A stretch of 64,000 bases of DNA from the NCBI RefSeq assembly GCF_000378205.1, contig NZ_KB899412.1, positions 1-64,000 on the forward strand, in the 5' to 3' direction. This stretch comes from Sediminispirochaeta bajacaliforniensis DSM 16054. GTDB taxonomy: Bacteria; Spirochaetota; Spirochaetia; DSM-16054; Sediminispirochaetaceae. A program made the translations under genes and the position numbers. Below, piece after piece: positions 34,349-42,783 of this stretch (position 1 is its first letter; every line of letters begins with the position of its first letter). The notes beneath the pieces were generated by a model that saw only the letters and a list, made by a program, of their open reading frames with translations, did no database searches and was not told the origin of the DNA.

Positions 34349-35374
34349 ATGGAAGATTCGCAGGTTACCATCAAAGACATTGCTAAAATAGCCGGAGTGA
34401 GTTTTTCTACGGTTTCCCGTTCCCTGAACAATAGTCCGCTGGTTGCGGAAAAGACAAGACGCCGAATTTCCGAGATAGCGGATGAACTCGGCTTCGAGTT
34501 CAATGCTTCGGCCCGCGGGCTGATTACAAAACAGGTGGGAACCGTAGGAATCATTCTTCCCGACCAATATACCGAAGTGGCGGTGAATGTCTATCACGGC
34601 ATGTTGATGAATAGCCTGCGGACGATTCTCGAAAAGAAGGATGTCGATCTTATCGTTTCCTACGAAAAGAATCATTTCACCGGGAAGAACAATATTGTAC
34701 GCCTGGTGACTCGAAATAAGGTCGACGGGCTTATTATTCTCGTAGAAACCATTCAGAAGGAGACTCTCGACTTTCTCGAATCGAAAAACATTCCCTTTGT
34801 CTGTACCCATTATCCCCCCATCGAGATACTCAAGGATCAGGATGTCGTGTACACCGATCATCTGGCCGGGGGCCGGATGATCGCCGAGTACTTTCTTGAA
34901 AGCGGCAGAAATTCTTTTCTGATTCTTGCCCAGGATATTGATCCACTTGAGTTTAAGATGCGGGAGGATGGGTTTAGAGATACGGTAGAGCGGGCAGGTA
35001 AACCGGTAAAAAGGTTGACCTGTAAAAAGGGATTCGACACGGCATACCTTGCCGTGAAACATTCCCCGGATCTCCTCGATGGTGTGGATGCGCTTTTTGC
35101 AATGAACGACATCATGGCCCTGGGGGCAATGAAGGGGCTCAAGGAGCTTGGTTTCAGAATCCCTGAGGATATTGCGGTGGTCGGTTACGATGACATTGAT
35201 TTTGCCAAATATAGTGATCCACCGCTCTCTTCCATCCACCAGCCGAGGGAAGAGCTTGCCGTTCTCTCTTGTGAACGACTCTTTTTTCAGATGGAGAAGC
35301 AGAAATCAGGCATGCCGATGATGAAAAAGCGTATCACCATTCAACCCGTACTCATTGTAAGGGAATCATCGTAA
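34349..35374 (+). CDS. LacI-family regulator of the inositol operon
   Basis: 341 residues. The helix-turn-helix and hinge are typical (VTIKDIAKIAGVSFSTVSRSLNN, residues about 6-28, hinge Ala near 56). The periplasmic-binding-protein-like effector domain follows (VGTVGIILPDQYTE ... DALFAMNDIMALGAMKGLKELG). It is embedded in the iol operon, and two LacI-type operators lie upstream, so it very probably represses its own operon until an inositol product binds. Confidence 0.9.
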   Translation: MEDSQVTIKDIAKIAGVSFSTVSRSLNNSPLVAEKTRRRISEIADELGFEFNASARGLITKQVGTVGIILPDQYTEVAVNVYHGMLMNSLRTILEKKDVDLIVSYEKNHFTGKNNIVRLVTRNKVDGLIILVETIQKETLDFLESKNIPFVCTHYPPIEILKDQDVVYTDHLAGGRMIAEYFLESGRNSFLILAQDIDPLEFKMREDGFRDTVERAGKPVKRLTCKKGFDTAYLAVKHSPDLLDGVDALFAMNDIMALGAMKGLKELGFRIPEDIAVVGYDDIDFAKYSDPPLSSIHQPREELAVLSCERLFFQMEKQKSGMPMMKKRITIQPVLIVRESS

Positions 35375-35395
35375 GAGAAGGATCGAACCAAAACT

Positions 35396-36211
35396 ATGAT
35401 AGTAAAGAACGAACATGAAAAGCATTATGGGTATACCCCAATTACCGAACGGAAAGGGAAGCATCAGGAACTGCTTCTCGATTTTGGAATCCTGCGGCTA
35501 AGGGCGGGAGAGCGTTGGAGCGATAGTTCCGATACCGAACGGGCCCTCCTCCTTATTGAAGGAGAGGTCGTGTTCGAATGGGAAGGAAAAAGCTTCCATG
35601 CAACGCGAAACTCCTGCTTTGACGAAACTCCGATTGTGCTCCATCTCCCTCGTTCGGTTAAGGCCTCTGTGACCGCAAAAAAGGAGAGCGAGATTGCCCT
35701 CGAGATGTGCGAGAATCCCCAGGCTTTCGAGCCCAAGCTTTACGACAAGGGAGATACGCGAAGCGACATCTTCGGAGGAGGGACCCTGAACGAAACCTCT
35801 ATCCGCACCGTCAGAACCGTCTTCGACGGTGAGATCGCTCCCTATTCAAATATGGTGATGGGAGAGGTAATAAACCATCCCGGCAAATGGTCGAGCTATC
35901 CCCCCCATGATCATCCTCAGCCAGAGATCTACTATTACCATTTCTTCCCGAAACAGGGGTTCGGTGTTTCTCTTCTGGAAGACGACGCCTTTATCGTGAA
36001 AGACGGAGACACCAGTCTGATCCACCCCGATAAAACCCACTCTCAGGTGGCGGCCCCCGGCTATGCCATGTATTACATCTGGATGATCCCCCATCTTCCC
36101 AATGACCGCTGGCTGCCGACCACCCGATACTATCGCCAGGAGCATCAGTGGCTTTTGGAAAAAGATGTGAAAATCTGGCCTGAACGAAAAAAAACGGAGG
36201 ATAAAGCATGA
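35396..36211 (+). CDS. iolB: 5-deoxy-glucuronate isomerase
   Basis: 271 residues of the bicupin IolB family. The N-terminal part (DFGILRLRAGERWS, LLIEGEVVFEW) and the metal-binding cupin SSYPPHDHPQPEIYYYHFFP near residue 165 with His and Glu ligands, followed by HPDKTHSQVAAPGYAMYYIWMI. It converts 5-deoxy-glucuronate to 2-deoxy-5-keto-gluconate in inositol breakdown. Overlaps iolD by ATGA. Confidence 0.92.
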   Translation: MIVKNEHEKHYGYTPITERKGKHQELLLDFGILRLRAGERWSDSSDTERALLLIEGEVVFEWEGKSFHATRNSCFDETPIVLHLPRSVKASVTAKKESEIALEMCENPQAFEPKLYDKGDTRSDIFGGGTLNETSIRTVRTVFDGEIAPYSNMVMGEVINHPGKWSSYPPHDHPQPEIYYYHFFPKQGFGVSLLEDDAFIVKDGDTSLIHPDKTHSQVAAPGYAMYYIWMIPHLPNDRWLPTTRYYRQEHQWLLEKDVKIWPERKKTEDKA

Positions 36212-38082
36212 AAACTGTTAGACTTACGGTTGGGCAAGCGATTGTTCGTTTTCTTGACAACCAGTATATTTCAACAGATGGAAAGGAAGAGAAGTACGTA
36301 AACGGAGTTTTCGGTATCTTCGGCCACGGTTGCGTCGTCGGCCTCGGCGAGGCCCTTCAGGAGCCGAACCACGGCCTGAAATTCTACCAGGGACACAACG
36401 AGCAGGGGATGACCCATGCTGCAATCGCCTACGCAAAGCAGAACAACAGGCGAAAGATCATGGCTGTAACCAGTTCCATCGGCCCCGGTGCCCTCAATAT
36501 GGTGACCGCCGCGGCCCTTGCCAGCGTCAACAGGATTCCCGTGCTTCTGATGCCCGGTGATGCTTTTGCCTGTCGTCAGCCCGATCCCGTCCTTCAGCAG
36601 GTGGAGCAGTTTCACGATTATACCGTCACGGCCAATGATGCCTTCAAAGCGGTCTGTCGCTATTGGGACCGTGTAAGCCGGCCCGAACAGCTTATGACTG
36701 CCCTTATGAACGCTTTCCGCGTCCTTACCGATCCGGCACAAACCGGGGCCGTTTGTCTGGCCTTGCCCCAGGATGTTCAGGCCGAGGCATGGGACTATCC
36801 GGAATCCTTCTTCCGCAAACGTGTTCATTATATAGAGCGGAGAACACTCTCTCCCGAAGCCCTTGATCGTGCGGCCAAGATTATCGCCGGTAAAAAGAAG
36901 CCTCTGGCGATCTGCGGCGGCGGTGTACGCTATTCGGAGGCTGGTAAGGCCCTGGCCGATTTCTGCAGCCGTTTGGGAATTCCCTTCGGGGAGACACAGG
37001 CCGGAAAATCGGCGGTGGTGTGGGACCACGAGATGAACCTCGGAGGTATCGGTGCAACCGGAGGGCTGGCGGCGAACCATCTTGCGCCCCAGGCAGACCT
37101 TATCATTGCCGTGGGGACCAGGCTTTCCGACTTTACCACTTCCAGTAAATGGATTTTTCAGAACCCCGATGCGGAATTCCTTTCTCTGAATGTTAACTCC
37201 TTTGATGCCCTGAAGATGGATGCCCATGCCTTTATCTGCGATGCCAGGGAAGGTTTGACCGCCCTGGAGGGTGCCTTGGTGAAAAAAGGCTACCATGCCG
37301 ATTGGGGAAGTGCCGTTGCCGATGCGAAAGCGGCCTGGAAAACGGAAGTAGACAAGCTTTATGCCGCGGAGCTTCCCGGCAATAGTTATTCTCAGCTGCG
37401 TGCCCTCGGCCTCCTAAACGAGGAGCTCTTGGACGATGATGCGATCGTCGTTGGTGCCTCCGGCAGTCTGCCCGGCGACCTTCAGCGGGTATGGCGTCCC
37501 AAAAAGAGTGAAACCTATCACATGGAATACGGTTTCTCCTGCATGGGATATGAGGTTTCCGGCTCCTTCGGTGTGAAACTTGCAGCCCCCGAGAGGGAGG
37601 TTTACGCCATGACCGGTGATGGAAGCTTTGTTATGCTCCATTCTGAACTTCTGACATCCATCCAGGAAGGACAGAAGATCAATGTTCTGCTTTTTGACAA
37701 CAACGGTTTCGGTTGTATCGATAACCTCCAGCGGAGCCAGGGAATCCCCAAGTTCGGCTGTGAGCTGAAATTCCGCAATCCGGAAACCGGACGGCTCGAT
37801 GAAGGAGGCAAGCTCGTACCCGTCGATTATGCCAAGATCGCCGAGGGTTACGGCTGCAAGGTGTGGACGGTACATAATTCTGAAGAGCTCCGCAAGGCCA
37901 TGAGCGAGGCGAAGAAGAGCACCGTTTCGACCCTTATCGATATCAAAGTCGATTTTGATTCGATGTCCGGTGACTATGAGAGTTGGTGGAGGGTCGGGAC
38001 TCCCGAGGTTTCCCTGAAGCAGTCGGTCCTTGATGCCCATGACCGACTGATAAAAGAGATAGCCAAAGCACGGCAATTTTAG
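36208..38082 (+). CDS. iolD: Trihydroxycyclohexanedione hydrolase (ThDP enzyme)
   Basis: 624 residues in the three-domain ThDP plan. The Pyr domain has YQGHNEQGMTHAAIAYAKQ with the catalytic Glu and GPGALNMVTAAALASVNRIP; the PP domain has MTGDGSFVMLHSELLTSIQ and NVLLFDNNGFGCIDN as the metal/diphosphate site. It opens the ring of 3D-trihydroxycyclohexane-1,2-dione to 5-deoxy-glucuronate. The first residues (TVGQAIVRFLDNQY) are typical of IolD. It lies between iolB and iolE, 29 bases before the latter. Confidence 0.94.
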   Translation: MKTVRLTVGQAIVRFLDNQYISTDGKEEKYVNGVFGIFGHGCVVGLGEALQEPNHGLKFYQGHNEQGMTHAAIAYAKQNNRRKIMAVTSSIGPGALNMVTAAALASVNRIPVLLMPGDAFACRQPDPVLQQVEQFHDYTVTANDAFKAVCRYWDRVSRPEQLMTALMNAFRVLTDPAQTGAVCLALPQDVQAEAWDYPESFFRKRVHYIERRTLSPEALDRAAKIIAGKKKPLAICGGGVRYSEAGKALADFCSRLGIPFGETQAGKSAVVWDHEMNLGGIGATGGLAANHLAPQADLIIAVGTRLSDFTTSSKWIFQNPDAEFLSLNVNSFDALKMDAHAFICDAREGLTALEGALVKKGYHADWGSAVADAKAAWKTEVDKLYAAELPGNSYSQLRALGLLNEELLDDDAIVVGASGSLPGDLQRVWRPKKSETYHMEYGFSCMGYEVSGSFGVKLAAPEREVYAMTGDGSFVMLHSELLTSIQEGQKINVLLFDNNGFGCIDNLQRSQGIPKFGCELKFRNPETGRLDEGGKLVPVDYAKIAEGYGCKVWTVHNSEELRKAMSEAKKSTVSTLIDIKVDFDSMSGDYESWWRVGTPEVSLKQSVLDAHDRLIKEIAKARQF

Positions 38083-38111
38083 TGCCGATGCGATTATATG
38101 TATAAGGACGG

Positions 38112-39008
38112 TTGAGTATGGACAGCAAAAAAGTCCGGCTGGGGATTGCTCCCATCGCCTGGACAAACGATGACCTTCCGGAGTTAGGAGGTGAAAACAC
38201 CTTCGAACAGTGTGTCAGTGAAATGGCCCTGGCAGGTTTTACCGGTTCGGAAGTGGGAAACAAGTATCCCAAAGATCCGGCTGTACTAAAAGAATACCTC
38301 GACATACGGGGAATCAGCATCTGTAATCAGTGGTTTAGCTCCTTTCTTGCTTCAAAACCCTATGCCGAGGTTGAAGCGCTTTTCAGAGAGCAACTGGATT
38401 TTCTTGGAAAGATGGGTGCCCGGGTGATTGGTCCGTCGGAACAAACCCGGTCCTGTCAGGGGCAGCCGTTGCCGATTTTCTCCAAGAAGGCTGTGTTTTC
38501 CTCAGAGGAATGGAAGCAATTGACCGACGGCATGAACCGCCTCGGTCATGTTGCCAAGGAAGAAGGGTTTCGCATGGCCTTTCACCATCACATGGGAACC
38601 GGTGTTCAAACCGTTGAAGAAACCGAACGATTCCTCAACGACACGAACCCCGAATATGTCTGGCTTCTCTACGATTCCGGCCACTTCGCTTTTTCCGGCG
38701 AGGACCCTGTAGCTGCACTGCGGAAATTCATCGGTCGGGTGGGCCATGTTCACCTCAAAGACGTACGTCCTCAAACATATGCAGAGGTGAAAAAGAAGGA
38801 CCTCTCCTTCCTTGATGCGGTTCGGCTCGGGGTGTTTACCATTCCCGGCGACGGCAGTGTCGATTTCCCGTCGATCTTTTCAATTCTCGAGGAGAATGAC
38901 TATCAGGGCTGGATGGTTGTTGAGGCGGAACAGGATCCTGCCAAAGCCAACCCCTTTGTCTATGCGAAAAATGCACGAAGCTATATTCGAAAGCATACCG
39001 GACTTTAG
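38112..39008 (+). CDS. iolE: Inosose dehydratase
   Basis: 298 residues, a xylose-isomerase-like TIM barrel. Typical features: LGIAPIAWTNDDLPELGGE at the start, MALAGFTGSEVGNKYP, MAFHHHMGTGVQT, LLYDSGHFAFSGED and VHLKDVR with metal ligands, and GWMVVEAEQDP at the end. It dehydrates 2-keto-myo-inositol. It starts 29 bases after iolD and ends 14 bases before iolG. Confidence 0.94.
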   Translation: MSMDSKKVRLGIAPIAWTNDDLPELGGENTFEQCVSEMALAGFTGSEVGNKYPKDPAVLKEYLDIRGISICNQWFSSFLASKPYAEVEALFREQLDFLGKMGARVIGPSEQTRSCQGQPLPIFSKKAVFSSEEWKQLTDGMNRLGHVAKEEGFRMAFHHHMGTGVQTVEETERFLNDTNPEYVWLLYDSGHFAFSGEDPVAALRKFIGRVGHVHLKDVRPQTYAEVKKKDLSFLDAVRLGVFTIPGDGSVDFPSIFSILEENDYQGWMVVEAEQDPAKANPFVYAKNARSYIRKHTGL

Positions 39009-39022
39009 AGCAGGAGCAGTAT

Positions 39023-40033
39023 ATGAAAGCAAAATTAAACTTAGGAATCATCGGTGCCGGCCGTATCGGTAAGGTCCATATCGAAAGTATTACTACCGGC
39101 TTTACCGATGTACGGATCAAGGCGGTTGCCGATCCCTATCTGAGCGATGAAACCCGTCAATGGGCCCTCGATCGAGGGGTTGAAGCGTGCTACAAGGATG
39201 TGGATAAGATCATCGGTGATGATGAAATCGATGCCGTTCTCATCTGTTCTTCCACAGACACCCATTCCCGATACACCATGGAAGCGGCCAGGGCCGGAAA
39301 GCACATTTTTTGTGAAAAGCCCCTGGACCATGACCTCGGAAGGATCGAAGAGGCCCTAAAAGTGGTCAAAGAGTGCGGCGTCAAGTTTCAGATAGGTTTC
39401 AACCGCCGTTTCGACCACAACTTCCGTTCCCTTCATCAGGCCGTCGTGGACGGTAAGGTCGGAGATGTCCATATGGTCAGAATCTCCAGCCGCGACCCCG
39501 AGCCTCCCGGCCTTGACTACGTGAAGGTCTCCGGCGGACTTTTCCTCGATATGATGATCCATGATTTCGATATGGTGCGCTTTCTCAGCGGAAGCGAAGT
39601 CGAAGAGGTCTTTGCCGCCGGCGCTGTCCTTGTCGATCCTGCTATCGGTAAGGCCGGAGATATCGATACCGCTATCGTCACCATGAAGCTGACAAACGGA
39701 GCACTTGCGGTTATCGACAACTCCCGTAAGGCCGTTTACGGTTACGACCAGCGTGCCGAGGTCTTCGGCAGCGGAGGTGCTGCATCAGTGGGCAACGACA
39801 GCCCATCCACCCTTTCGGTAAGCGGCAGCAACGGAGTCGTCGGAGAAAAGCCTCATTTCTTTTTCCTCGAACGCTATATCGATGCCTATCGCAATGAGAT
39901 CGGTGAATTCATTAAAGCGGTAGTGGAAGACAAACCCACTCCCTTAGGACCTGAAGATGCCTTGATGCCTATTCGTATCGCTCTCGCTGCAAAGCGCTCC
40001 CTTGAAACCGGCAAACCCGAAAAGGTACGGTAA
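39023..40033 (+). CDS. iolG: Inositol 2-dehydrogenase
   Basis: 336 residues. Rossmann GIIGAGRIGKVHIESI, EKPLDHD, FQIGFNRRFDHNF and DMMIHDFDMVRFL give the full Gfo/Idh/MocA active site (Lys, Asp, His). The close fit of the N-terminus and GFNRRFD to IolG supports myo-inositol as substrate, leaving the first gene of the operon for another isomer. The operon ends here with a terminator. iolC, iolA, iolJ and a transporter are absent from the window. Confidence 0.92.
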   Translation: MKAKLNLGIIGAGRIGKVHIESITTGFTDVRIKAVADPYLSDETRQWALDRGVEACYKDVDKIIGDDEIDAVLICSSTDTHSRYTMEAARAGKHIFCEKPLDHDLGRIEEALKVVKECGVKFQIGFNRRFDHNFRSLHQAVVDGKVGDVHMVRISSRDPEPPGLDYVKVSGGLFLDMMIHDFDMVRFLSGSEVEEVFAAGAVLVDPAIGKAGDIDTAIVTMKLTNGALAVIDNSRKAVYGYDQRAEVFGSGGAASVGNDSPSTLSVSGSNGVVGEKPHFFFLERYIDAYRNEIGEFIKAVVEDKPTPLGPEDALMPIRIALAAKRSLETGKPEKVR

Positions 40034-40068
40034 GGAGCAATAGCCTTTCGACGTGGAATGTTTATTTT

Positions 40069-40104
40069 CCGCATCGGTACAATGCGTACCGGTGCGGCCT
40101 TTCC
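40069..40104 (+). terminator. Terminator of the inositol operon
   Basis: CCGCATCGGTAC pairs with GTACCGGTGCGG across AATGC (one G-T pair), followed by CCTTTCC. Strong stem, weak T run. Confidence 0.6.
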
Positions 40105-40182
40105 CCCTATTCGTAACGCCAGCTCTTGTTCTCCTTGACCTGCAGGAAAAAGATTACGATATTTTCCTTCAGGAGAGATTTC

Positions 40183-40494
40183 ATGAATGAAAGACCAAAA
40201 TCGTTTTCAGAGCTCATTCGAACTTCCAGCATCCCCGTTTTAGTGGATTTTTATGCCGATTGGTGCGGTCCCTGTAAGATGGTCGGTCCTGTCGTCGCCC
40301 AAATCGCCGGCGAGTTGAAGGGGCGTATACTTACCGTTAAAATCAATATCGATAAAAAACCCGCACTTGCTACTCAGTGGCAGATCTCTTCGGTTCCGAC
40401 CATTATGCTCTTTTCTGCCGGCCAGTCTGTTATGCGGCTTTCCGGTGCCTATCCGTATGAAAGCCTCAAAGCGGAAATCCTCAAGCATCTTTAA
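40183..40494 (+). CDS. trxA: Thioredoxin
   Basis: 103 residues from the ATG at 40183 (AGGAGAG upstream; an earlier in-frame start would add an unlikely leader). Active site DWCGPCKMVGP near residue 27, then VKINIDKKPALATQWQISSVPTIMLF with the cis-Pro. A general disulfide reductase of the cytoplasm. Single gene; the MITE-like element starts 8 bases after its stop. Confidence 0.92.
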   Translation: MNERPKSFSELIRTSSIPVLVDFYADWCGPCKMVGPVVAQIAGELKGRILTVKINIDKKPALATQWQISSVPTIMLFSAGQSVMRLSGAYPYESLKAEILKHL

Positions 40495-40502
40495 TTTTTG
40501 TA

Positions 40503-40650
40503 TAGTGTTCGGAATCCTGGTGATCAAAGCCCCTCAACGTCTTTTCTGGCCGTTAATTACAAGCGTATAGGTACATAAGATCAAGCAATCCCGGAAACCC
40601 AAGGATTCTTCCGGGAAAATGATACAAAACCACCAGGATTCAGAACACTA
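40503..40650. mobile_element. 148-bp MITE-like element, copy 2
   Basis: Left end TAGTGTTCGGAATCCTGGTG and right end CACCAGGATTCAGAACACTA are inverted repeats with one mismatch over 20 bases. Inside is a hairpin, CCCGGA ... TCCGGG (about 40591-40617). Length equals copy 1 at 20838-20985, and inner blocks match it. No coding sequence. Confidence 0.8.
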
Positions 40651-40744
40651 CTAATGGCTTTGGGGGGAATGCCTTCGCCCCGGGCGAAGATCATCCTTCT
40701 TTTTCCGTTGACTATTGCGATACTTCCTTATAGAAGTAAAGAGT

Positions 40745-41563
40745 ATGGAAAACACACTATGGGCACAACGGAACATTATCGATGATCGTCCCCTCTATTG
40801 GCACGGCCCCGAAAAGGTGCTTTGTTTTGTAAAAGAGGGTGATGAGCTACTATTGGGAATATCAGTCATAGAAGATGAACGTGAGGTTTTGCCATGGGGC
40901 TTCACGTTTGTCTCGGCAGCTTTCGATGCGGAAGTGGCGATATGGCACCGTTTTGTCGTCGGTAAGGAGCAGCAGATAGAGCTTACGCCTTGCTTACCGG
41001 ACCGGCCTATCGTCGTCATCCCGGTTGTCGGAAGAGAATTACCTCCGGGGCGAAAGGGAGAGTTCTTTTTTTCGGTCCCGATGTGGGCCGCTCTTTATAC
41101 CGGAACAGGGGCTGCAAGGGTGCTTCTTACCGAATTCCCCTGTAAGACACTCACTTCGACCTGGTTCGGCGATATGGCAACCGGCGAACTTTGCTATGGT
41201 TTGTCGGCCGATCTGCATACCGTCGGGAGGGAAGAGGAGGTGGAGCGCCGCGACCCCTTTGAAGCCGAGGTTCGTTTGTATCTGCGCAATACATCACAGA
41301 CAATGCTTGATTTCTCCCGGATCTGTTTCCATGTTGAGCATCTCGCTCTCTACCGCGAACATGATCGATTTTTTACGAATGAGGTGTTTGTCATTTTTTC
41401 CGGGCCGGATCAGGTTAGTCAGGTTCGTTTTGCAAAGCGGGGCCCAAAAAGTGATGTAGAACACGGTCTTGTAAAGGAAAAGGTGACGCCTCCGCGCATC
41501 GAACCCGAAACGAGTATCATTAAGCGTAGTTTCTCCTTTTTGAAATCTCTCACGGAGATATGA
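40745..41563 (+). CDS. DUF432-family protein, partner of the MscS channel
   Basis: 272 residues from the ATG at 40745. The sequence fits DUF432: PLYWHGPEKVLCF, then FPCKTLTSTWFGDMATGELCYGL in the middle, and a conserved SRICFHVEHLALY segment. It has no signal peptide or membrane helix. DUF432 genes commonly lie next to small-conductance channels, as here: mscS begins 1 base after its stop. Function unknown; a regulatory or accessory role for the channel is a guess from linkage. Confidence 0.7.
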   Translation: MENTLWAQRNIIDDRPLYWHGPEKVLCFVKEGDELLLGISVIEDEREVLPWGFTFVSAAFDAEVAIWHRFVVGKEQQIELTPCLPDRPIVVIPVVGRELPPGRKGEFFFSVPMWAALYTGTGAARVLLTEFPCKTLTSTWFGDMATGELCYGLSADLHTVGREEEVERRDPFEAEVRLYLRNTSQTMLDFSRICFHVEHLALYREHDRFFTNEVFVIFSGPDQVSQVRFAKRGPKSDVEHGLVKEKVTPPRIEPETSIIKRSFSFLKSLTEI

Positions 41564-41564
41564 T

Positions 41565-42395
41565 ATGACCGGTATCGACTTTGATCAGTTTCTTGCATAT
41601 TTTACCACCGATAAGGTGATGCATGTGCTTCGAATCTTCCTTTTTGCCCTTGCCTCTTACCTGTTGGTCCGCATGATCGCAGTCATCGTTCGCCGGACCC
41701 TGACAAAAAATGCTTCAGAGCAATCGAAGGTTCTTATACATAAGATGATTATCTACACAGGAGTGGCGATCATCCTTATTGTTGTGCTGAACAGTTTTGG
41801 GGTAAGCCTCTCGGCACTTCTCGGAGCGGCCGGAGTTCTTGGTGTTGCCCTTGGTATCGCCAGTCAGAAAAGTCTTGGAAATGTCATAAGCGGCCTCTTT
41901 TTAGTCTCCGATAGAACCTTCGAGGTAGGGGATGCCGTCAAAATAGGCTCCTTTGTCGGTGTAGTCCATTCCCTGGATCTTCTTTCGGTGAAGCTCCGGA
42001 CCTTCGACAACACCTTCATCCGTATCCCGAACGATCAGATTATTTCCACTGAGATAACCAACATCACCAGGTTTCCAATACGGCGAATGGATTTCAACCT
42101 CAGGGTTGCCTACTCAGCCGATCTTGAGCTTGCCCGCGACCTTCTTCTTGACATAGCCGAAAAGAATCCTCTTTGCCTTCGTGAACCCGAGCCCTTCTTC
42201 TTGTTTAAGGAGTTTGGCTCTTCCGGCATTGAGTTTCTTTTTGCAATTTGGTTTGAAAAGAGCAGTTATGTCGCGGTCAAAAACAGTGTTTTTCTTTCTA
42301 TTCGTCAAGCATTTGCAGAACACGATATTGAGATTCCCATTATGCAGGTTAAGGTGTGGTATCCCGAAACAGAGGGGAGAGAGGCTGCTCTTTAG
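41565..42395 (+). CDS. Small-conductance mechanosensitive channel (MscS family)
   Basis: 276 residues with three N-terminal membrane helices (near 18-38, 60-82 and 85-110). The pore helix ALLGAAGVLGVALGIASQKSLGNVISGLFL with Gly/Ala packing and the beta-domain motif EVGDAVKIGSFVGVVHSLDLLSVKLRTFDN ... IRIPNDQII are diagnostic. It releases solutes on osmotic down-shock. Second gene of a two-gene unit with the DUF432 protein. Confidence 0.92.
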   Translation: MTGIDFDQFLAYFTTDKVMHVLRIFLFALASYLLVRMIAVIVRRTLTKNASEQSKVLIHKMIIYTGVAIILIVVLNSFGVSLSALLGAAGVLGVALGIASQKSLGNVISGLFLVSDRTFEVGDAVKIGSFVGVVHSLDLLSVKLRTFDNTFIRIPNDQIISTEITNITRFPIRRMDFNLRVAYSADLELARDLLLDIAEKNPLCLREPEPFFLFKEFGSSGIEFLFAIWFEKSSYVAVKNSVFLSIRQAFAEHDIEIPIMQVKVWYPETEGREAAL

Positions 42396-42404
42396 TCTGT
42401 GTTG

Positions 42405-42420
42405 ATTTGTACGTACAAAT
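42405..42420 (+). promoter_or_regulatory. Perfect 16-bp palindrome upstream of the hcn-like operon
   Basis: ATTTGTACGTACAAAT is a perfect inverted repeat just before the -35 box. Its GTAC-GTAC core fits sites of HutC/UTRA-type GntR regulators, two of which are encoded at the far end of this cluster. Confidence 0.7.
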
Positions 42421-42421
42421 A

Positions 42422-42450
42422 TTGACTTGCCATGATACCGCTTATATACT
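42422..42450 (+). promoter_or_regulatory. Promoter of the hcn-like operon, placed for a leaderless transcript
   Basis: TTGACT (42422-42427), 17 bases, TATACT (42445-42450). Transcription would start about 7 bases later, at or within one base of the ATG at 42457. No ribosome-binding site precedes that ATG. Confidence 0.7.
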
Positions 42451-42456
42451 ACATAT

Positions 42457-42783
42457 ATGGAACGATTCTTTTCCCACCCGATACTCGACGTGAAGGAAGA
42501 CCGGAAACAGATAACCTTTTTTTTCGAAGGCATTCCCCTGAATGCCTTCGATGGTGAGCCGATTGCGGTTGCTCTTGCTGCGGCCGGAATCCTTGATGTA
42601 CGCTATAGCCGCCGTTTTTCTCAGCCTCGGGGAATCTTCTGTGGCATTGGTCAGTGCCAGGAGTGTTCGATGCTTGTCGATGGTGTTCCCAATGTCAGGA
42701 CCTGCGTTACACCGGTTCGGGAAGGTATGCATGTTTCAAGGCAAAAGGGGCTTGGTGAGGTTATAAATGACGGTAGATCATAA
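42457..42783 (+). CDS. HcnA-like [2Fe-2S] subunit of an amine/imino-acid dehydrogenase
   Basis: 108 residues. The [2Fe-2S] motif GIFCGIGQCQECSMLVDGV with a last Cys in VRTCVTP is the small ferredoxin-like subunit fold of HcnA and of D-hydroxyproline dehydrogenase gamma-type proteins. It carries electrons from the flavin subunits. Its gene overlaps the next by 17 bases. The start has no Shine-Dalgarno sequence and coincides with the predicted transcription start. Confidence 0.85.
   Translation: MERFFSHPILDVKEDRKQITFFFEGIPLNAFDGEPIAVALAAAGILDVRYSRRFSQPRGIFCGIGQCQECSMLVDGVPNVRTCVTPVREGMHVSRQKGLGEVINDGRS

Noticed and set aside
33791-35239. Antisense open frame of 482 codons opposite the dehydrogenase and LacI genes
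   Set aside because: Both genes on the plus strand have clear family motifs; the antisense protein has none.
36271-37296. Antisense open frame of 341 codons within iolD
   Set aside because: IolD motifs are clear and full length; the antisense frame is a product of codon bias.
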